Shown: piece after piece, positions 58,645-64,000 of the stretch
How the letters are laid out: each line of letters starts with the position of its first letter
Numbering within the stretch: position 1 is the first letter of the stretch
Assembly (NCBI GenBank): GCA_947034895.1
Contig: OX344763.1
Location: forward strand, 9,488,501-9,552,500
DNA: 64,000 nt
Direction of reading: 5' to 3'
Source of the DNA: Rhytidiadelphus loreus
Lineage: Eukaryota > Streptophyta > Bryopsida > Hypnales > Hylocomiaceae
Translations under genes and position numbers: made by a program
Notes under the pieces: generated by a model
What the model was told of the DNA's origin: nothing
The model's database searches: none
What the model saw: the letters and a program-made list of their open reading frames with translations, nothing else

Positions 58645-59340
58645 ATACCCATAATTTGCACCGGTTTATAGACTTTGGTTTGTCTATAATTTGGACTTTC
58701 TAGTTAACATGGGACCTTTTTTTTCTTCAACAACTTCAGTTGGTCATTTAATTCTTGCTGACTTCAACAATTCCTCTTGTTCAATTTTTTTTACGACGTT
58801 CTTTAAGATAATTAATTTCCGCCGCCCATGTCCCTACAACAACGGTTCTCTAACTTCCCCCTGATGGGCATGGCCAATCCTATCAACAAAGTTAGAGTCA
58901 CTACAATTTTATAATTTTTGGACAGTAGTACGAAACAGTGATATTGCAACATGCACTAATTCAAAATGGCGTGACTTTGGTAGATCACAACTGCCACACG
59001 ACTTGTAGAGTAATTTAAACTAGTGAAGCTGTCAATTCTGACGGCAGGTCTTCTTCCCTACCAATGAATGAATTACTTAATCATCCGCAAGCAAAATTGT
59101 TCTTCATCCAACTTGATCCCTATGCAAAGTACAGTCCATCGATCGATGATTACAGATAGCTGGCTCAAAATGTTCTTTTTGTATTACCGTGTGAATCATT
59201 GGTCAAAAAACAAAAGCAAAAGCAAAAGCAACTATTGGAAGTCAGTACTGTAGGAGATCTTTCCTTTCCAAACCCAATTGCAAGGATGAATAGTTGCACT
59301 TTCGTCCTACATTCAAAGATTCTTTGTCATCCATCGGATG

Positions 59341-60373
59341 TTTGGCGTCCGTGTTGGCGTTCAAGGGTTAAAGTTAGCTGGTGGAATAGGAAAAAATACT
59401 GTTGTAATTTGAAAACATCAACAAAAATCTAATAAATCTAATTGGACTTTGCTTAAAAAACCAGTTCAATTTTGGAATTGAAGGAAAAAAGGCTCGTAAA
59501 ACTTCCAAAACTTCTGCAACACTAATGATGACTGATGACTCTCTGTGTCCATAACATTAGATGAGATTTGGGGAGGTCTACAAGACCGCGAGTTATCATG
59601 CAATGGATACAAGCGAATTAGAATGTTGCAACGATACTACAGTAGTCCTACACAGCCAACAGGTTGTCACCTAATTTTTCAAATAAAAAATTAATTAATT
59701 ATTTTCAACATTTTACTACATTTTAAGAATTATAATTTTAAATTTTTTTTAAAATTCTAATAGTCAACTGTTCCTTCATTGCAAGGGGAACAATGAAGGA
59801 AATATGCATGAAACGGTCTTCTGTTGGCCTCAAATCCCTTCTAAATTCTAATGCTTGATATCGACAAGTGACCAATGTTTGATTTCAGTGGTTGGACTGT
59901 TGGAGATTCTAAATCCGCACTAAAAGTTGTTTTTTAGTCTAGCATCTAGAAGTATCCCCACCGCAACTCAAAATTAGGCGCAAACTTGAGATGAGGTTGG
60001 GCCGAGTGAAAAGAATTGCTCCACTGCAAGCACAGCAAGACCCCCAAAGAAGCTAGCTATGGCCCAAAATGGCGTGGACACAGTGGTATAGTGTTTCTCG
60101 CAAGGGCCCGGCGGAGGGGTTGACTATCGTTTTTGACCCAGATACCAAGGCAACAAACCTCAACTAGCACTCTAAAGAGCTTAAACACATTAAAAAAATT
60201 GGGAATTAATAAAACACTCAAAATTATTATCACCTAATGCCCCAAAATAAATTATAAAAAAACAATTGAATTTTGATGTACGAAAAGAAGTTCAATATAT
60301 CCACATGGGGTGGTAGGAGGTAGTCAGACCAACCCATGTGGGATATGTCAACTAGAATTAGTAAGAGCCACAA
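59341..60373. other. No gene; R-related fragments
   Basis: The 59880-59950 block resembles 43645-43700, and 60295-60370 is a short R piece (GGGGTGGTAGGAGGTAG...CCCATGTGGGATATGTC) broken by the LINE. A hairpin of TTCCTTCATTG and CAATGAAGGAA lies near 59771-59801. Confidence 0.4.
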
Positions 60374-61850
60374 GCGGCCTAGCAAGGGACGACAGACATA
60401 GGGATAGACTAGATATAGTGACCACAATCACAAGAGGGAGCGCGTGGAACACAACATTTTGGGGGCAAGTAGCCACCCGCAGCCAGAAAGGGTGATGCCA
60501 CAACCAACCCAAAGCAACTTCAAAGTGGATCAAAGATGAAGCCCTTAGAAGGATTGGAGGCTACTCATACTAGGTGGCCATCGACCATGCTAGCAAAGAA
60601 ATCAAATTTACACCTACGATCTTTAAAATCCTTAATCATCTTGCAAATCGACTCCTGTGATCTCCGCATGTTGCTAATAATTTTGGCCCGTTTGGCCCAT
60701 CTATAGTCAATCATTGCATTCCAGATGTGAATCTAGATCCTCTCTGGGAACCACGGAACTGCATTAAATGTTTGGTTGTTCCTCTGCAGCCAAAGAGCCT
60801 AGAGGACGGCCGCCCGGAGTTCCAACCAAACCCGCTTGAAAGGGTTGAATTTGTGAGGGAGTCTCACAGAGAAAATTCCTTGCCTCCAGATGAGTGGGCG
60901 CCAAGGGCCTCTTGCATCCCTTCCAGATAGTGCCGCGTTGAAGATGTGGATGGTCCAAAGCGAAGCATGTTGTGCTACAAGGCATTCCCAAAATTGGTGG
61001 AGGACAAACTCCACTACGTTACTAGGACATACTACGCACTTACACAGCTAGTGTCGATATCGTCTTTGATCCTACTTCTCCATTGGTTCACTGCGATTGC
61101 CCTATGCCAGATAAACTAGAGGAGGCGTGTTTCTTTCTTGGATTGTTTTGGGGACCACACGGTGTTCCATCTTAATCTGAAATCAGTAGGGAGGAGGCCA
61201 CCCCACTTGCGCATCACCGGGTTGGAGACCACATGGCCTTTTTTGAAGAGTTTCCGTCCTAGGCAGGTGGTGAATTGCAAGAATGGGACCTTGGGCCCTT
61301 CTGCATTCCATTCGAATTTGTTTAGGTCCCAATTGAACTGGTTGATCCTCCCGTAAAAGAAGTAGACTGGGGTTTTCTTAGGGCCTCGTAGAATGGTAGC
61401 AACTTTCACCTTGTGGATGAGCCCTGGTGTGGTGAAGGCCTTGGAGGGCCTGAATTCCGAAGGATTGGCCAACAAAATGCCAACTCTAGGCATGACTGAG
61501 AAGCTTGGGTCGTGCCAACCTACCGACCATTCTTAAAAAATTGTTCTTATTTGCGTGGAGGTTCCACTTGGAGCTTGAAGAACAAATGTAGGCACACGAT
61601 TATGTTTGGCTCTGAACCAACCCAACCATTCTCCTTTGGAGGAGGGAGGATGGGCGACTGTGAATAAAGACCCCCACTGTGCTTGGAGTAGGCAAATAGC
61701 AGTCGACCAGGCTCCGTGTTCCTCCGGTCAAAGTCTGAATCTGTCACTGGCCTCAATGGTAGTGAAGAGTCTCCCTTGCTAAGGTTAAGTTTGATTTCTT
61801 CCAATCTAGGACAGTGGTTGCAGACAAAAAAGATTTGTAAATACACGATC
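60374..61850 (-). pseudogene. L1-type LINE remnant, ORF2 C-terminus
   Basis: Minus-strand frames give the end of a non-LTR retrotransposon ORF2. KKTPVYFFYGRINQFNWDLN and LPTDFRLRWNTVWSPKQS lie near 61150-61390. WHRAIAVNQWRSRIKDDIDT, the start of the zf-RVT-like region, lies near 61050-61100. FVLHQFWECLVAQHASLW and PWRPLIWRQGIFSVRLPHKF lie at 60870-61010, then LWLQRNNQTFNAVPWFPERI. The frame closes with a TGA at 60565. There are in-frame stops at 60799 and 60733 and a frameshift near 61050-61110. No RT core remains. The sequence at 60374-60564 is probably its 3' UTR, entering an R repeat. Confidence 0.75.
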
Positions 61851-62044
61851 GATATTTGTAGAAGGTCAACATTTGTAGAAGATCAAGGAATGCTTCAATC
61901 AATGATACAAACAAAACTTTAGTCCTTAAAGGATAGATTGATTACTGTGGAAATCATTTGGCTTTTGGTATTGTGTGAATCATTTGTTTAATAAAATAAT
62001 CAAAAGCACTAATTGAAATTCAAATTACTATTCAAGACTTTCCC

Positions 62045-62627
62045 CCCGGGGAGGACACTCCCTATGTTTTAGCAAACTACGTGCGGCGGAAAAAGTAAAA
62101 CAAGTAATACACCTTAAAATTTAATTTCTTTTTCAAAAAAAAAATTATGGATAGATTTTACTACTTTATAAGTTTATGTTTTGAATTATTGGTATTTTTT
62201 TGTGCTAATAGTAATTAGTTATAAATTTTTGAAGAAAAAAGATACACTGTAAAGCTGAAAATAACTTTCACACCTCTATATTATATAAGAAAAAAAATTT
62301 GAAAAATGAAAAAAAAATTATATAGAATAGCTTTCTATTGAAAGTTTATTTTGGTTGAATATTGATGCAATAGTCATCTTCATGTGAGCTCTATAAATAT
62401 TTTAGTTGGAGAACATGCCATTTTAGTTCATTTTTCAACCCTTTCTAGACAATATATCTTATGTTATTTGGAATTGAATTTTTTGTCAATAGAAACCTTT
62501 AGTCATTGTTAAACAAAGCTCAAAATTTTAGAATGAAATTATAGTTTATTCAAGGTGAATTACATGAATTACTTTTTCCACCGCCGCACGTAGGTACCCC
62601 AAATGTAGTGAGAGTGTCCTCCCCGGG
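62045..62627. mobile_element. 583-bp long-TIR element (Mutator- or hAT-like)
   Basis: The left end CCCGGGGAGGACACTCCCTA and the complement of the right end CCCGGGGAGGACACTCTCAC begin inverted repeats. These continue as CTACGTGCGGCGG and GGAAAAAGTAA for about 60-70 bp with gaps. ACTTTCCC (8 bp; 9 if the preceding G is included) lies at 62037-62044 and 62628-62635. An 8-bp duplication suggests hAT; 9 bp with long TIRs suggests Mutator. There is no transposase. Confidence 0.75.
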
Positions 62628-63013
62628 ACTTTCCCTTTTTACGCAAAATTTTGAGGATGAATAGTTGCACTATTGTCCTACATAGAAGGATCTTGTATCA
62701 TTCATCAACTGACAAACAACCACAACATCTTTCAAGGATTAACCCTATAAAGATAGGCTTGTGACCATTGATTTGAAAGCTTCATAATCCATCACTTTGT
62801 TAGTTGCCATTTTGCAACTAGATATGAATGAAAAGATTTATATTTATTGTTCAAAGATGGAGTCATATGTATACTACTAGTTGTAAAATTTTCAAATTTT
62901 TTTGGGAAAATTTGAAACTACTATGATTTTCTTAAGAAAAAAAATGAAGAAAATTCATATCAAATATAGACTTAATATACTCAAAAATTTGAAATTTTCA
63001 CCGTAGATGTATA

Positions 63014-63030
63014 CACTACAAGGGGAATTC
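63014..63030 (+). mobile_element. Possible left end of a third CACTA element
   Basis: CACTACAAGGGGAATTC begins at 63014, followed by short inverted words (TTTGACAAAAATTTGTCAAA at 63048-63067) and repeated GTCAATT words, as in CACTA subterminal regions. No right end is seen before the window ends. Confidence 0.35.
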
Positions 63031-63259
63031 TATCCACAGTGACAGATATTTGACAAAAATTTGTCAAATGCTCTGTCAATTAGGATGTATTGATTGAGAC
63101 GTCGAATTAATAGATTTTTATCATTTCTTCGTCAATTTAGACAGCGAATTGTCAATTTTCTATTAAAGTAGTATCCGGAGATTTCAGGGTTCAAGAAGGC
63201 ATTTCCAACCCAATATTTAACCGCATTGTGAAGAAACCAATTTTAAATCCAATTTGAAT

Positions 63260-64000
63260 TTCTTTTAATTTCCAAGACCAAACCCAAATAGCAATGCAAA
63301 TCCAAATGACAATCCAGAGTCATGCCATACTCATACCATATTCACTGCCCCACCCCCATTTTGTAGTTTTAGATTGATTATGCTTGGACAATCAATATGG
63401 GACAATGGATTCGTATGGATAGCAAAGATCCGACGCTTTTGATGGATCAATGGCTGACAGTTTTTGTTCCACCATTTGATCTGATAGCAAAGCAAGAGTC
63501 AATTTTTTTCCAAATTTAATCTGACGGTAGAGGATTTTCCAATGGAAGTGGAGGGAACCTCAAGGATGGACTTTTTTTTCATCGAATAGTCAAGAAAATT
63601 GATGATTTTTTGGTTCAAATTGTTTCTAAACAACGAATTAATTAAGCTTTACAACTTAAAAATATTACTAATCAAAATTCGGTTTCACATTCAAATCTAC
63701 CTTCTAAAAGCCTTTGACTACAAATAAATTGAAAAGAGAAGACAAGTCCTTTATACAAGAAGGATAGTAGAAGGTAAAACAATTCATATGGGAGATATAT
63801 GAATTGGGATTAGTAGGATCTCAACCGTTTATATTTAACTCAAAAGCAGAAATTTTGTTCAAAGTGGAATTTTAGACCTCATTTATGCATAGTACAATAC
63901 TTTTTTTCAAAAAACTTTAAACTAAGAAAAGTTGGGAAATAAATTTAATTTTCACCTCTAAAAATCCATTTTAGATTTAGATCCTTAACTCAAAAGTTAT
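63260..64000 (+). repeat. Dispersed repeat R, copy E (cut by the window edge)
   Basis: TTTATACAAGAAGGATAGTA, GGGATTAGTAGGATCTCAACC and CAAAGTGGAATTTTAGACCTC follow the order of R copy A at 135-270. The copy is incomplete. If 63014 is a CACTA end, this R piece would lie inside a CACTA element, as in CACTA element 2. Confidence 0.5.

Larger units (their letters stand above)
56390..59340 (+). repeat. Dispersed repeat R, copy C, carrying three MITEs
   Basis: Collinear with copy B from the CAAAACAACA-type units (56530-56640) through GGAAGGGACATTTTCTTTG (57051) and the CAATGAAGTAATTCCTCC block (57733) to CTTCATCCAACTTGATCCC (59103). Insertions at 57082, 57810 and 58399 are absent from copies A and B, so those copies give empty sites. 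Confidence 0.6.

Overview
The window looks like gene-poor, strongly AT-rich nuclear DNA of a land plant. The evidence is two CACTA elements, Stowaway-type MITEs, a PIF/Harbinger relic, a Ty1/copia element with a plant-type initiator-tRNA primer site, a plant L1-type LINE, and a broken copy of what looks like the plant protease gene DEG7. The LINE C-terminus resembles families I associate with non-seed plants, so a moss, lycophyte or fern is possible; that is a guess. I found no intact protein-coding gene, no tRNA or rRNA gene, and no CRISPR or other prokaryotic feature.

Layout. 1-4.3 kb: copy A of a large dispersed repeat (R) and a 100-bp palindrome at 3604-3703. 4.3-7.7 kb: a Stowaway-like MITE, then TTAA-flanked elements, two inverted to each other and one nested. 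8.6-12.5 kb: richer in GC and low copy, with a possible retroelement leader and one exon-like ORF. 13.7-17.9 kb: more TTAA elements. 18.7-19.5 kb: DEG7-like pseudogene. 20-29.4 kb: tandem duplications, AT-rich DNA and TTAA elements. 29.6-34 kb: low-copy DNA with a 56-59 bp satellite, a broken cysteine-rich gene fragment and a Tc1-type (DD34E) transposase pseudogene. 34.0-38.3 kb: two non-autonomous CACTA elements 53 bp apart. 39.4-43.6 kb: R copy B with an internal insertion. 46.6-53.9 kb: a nest of a MITE inside a copia element inside a TTAA element, next to Harbinger coding remains. 56.4-59.3 kb: R copy C carrying three MITEs. 60.4-61.85 kb: LINE remains. 62.0-62.6 kb: a long-TIR element. 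63.0-64 kb: a possible third CACTA end and R copy E, cut by the window edge.

The most notable system is a set of non-autonomous elements that share TTAA flanks and short inverted ends starting CCCC (consensus CCCCTAAAGG in the main family, about 936 bp). These are the hallmarks of the piggyBac superfamily, which I do not know to be established in land plants. Copies interrupt each other and are interrupted by other elements, so paralogous copies give empty sites and a relative order of insertion. The copia element is young (446-bp LTRs with 6 differences counted by eye). Its primer site matches the anticodon arm of initiator tRNA-Met, the half-tRNA mode known from Drosophila copia, rather than the tRNA 3' end usual in plant copia elements.
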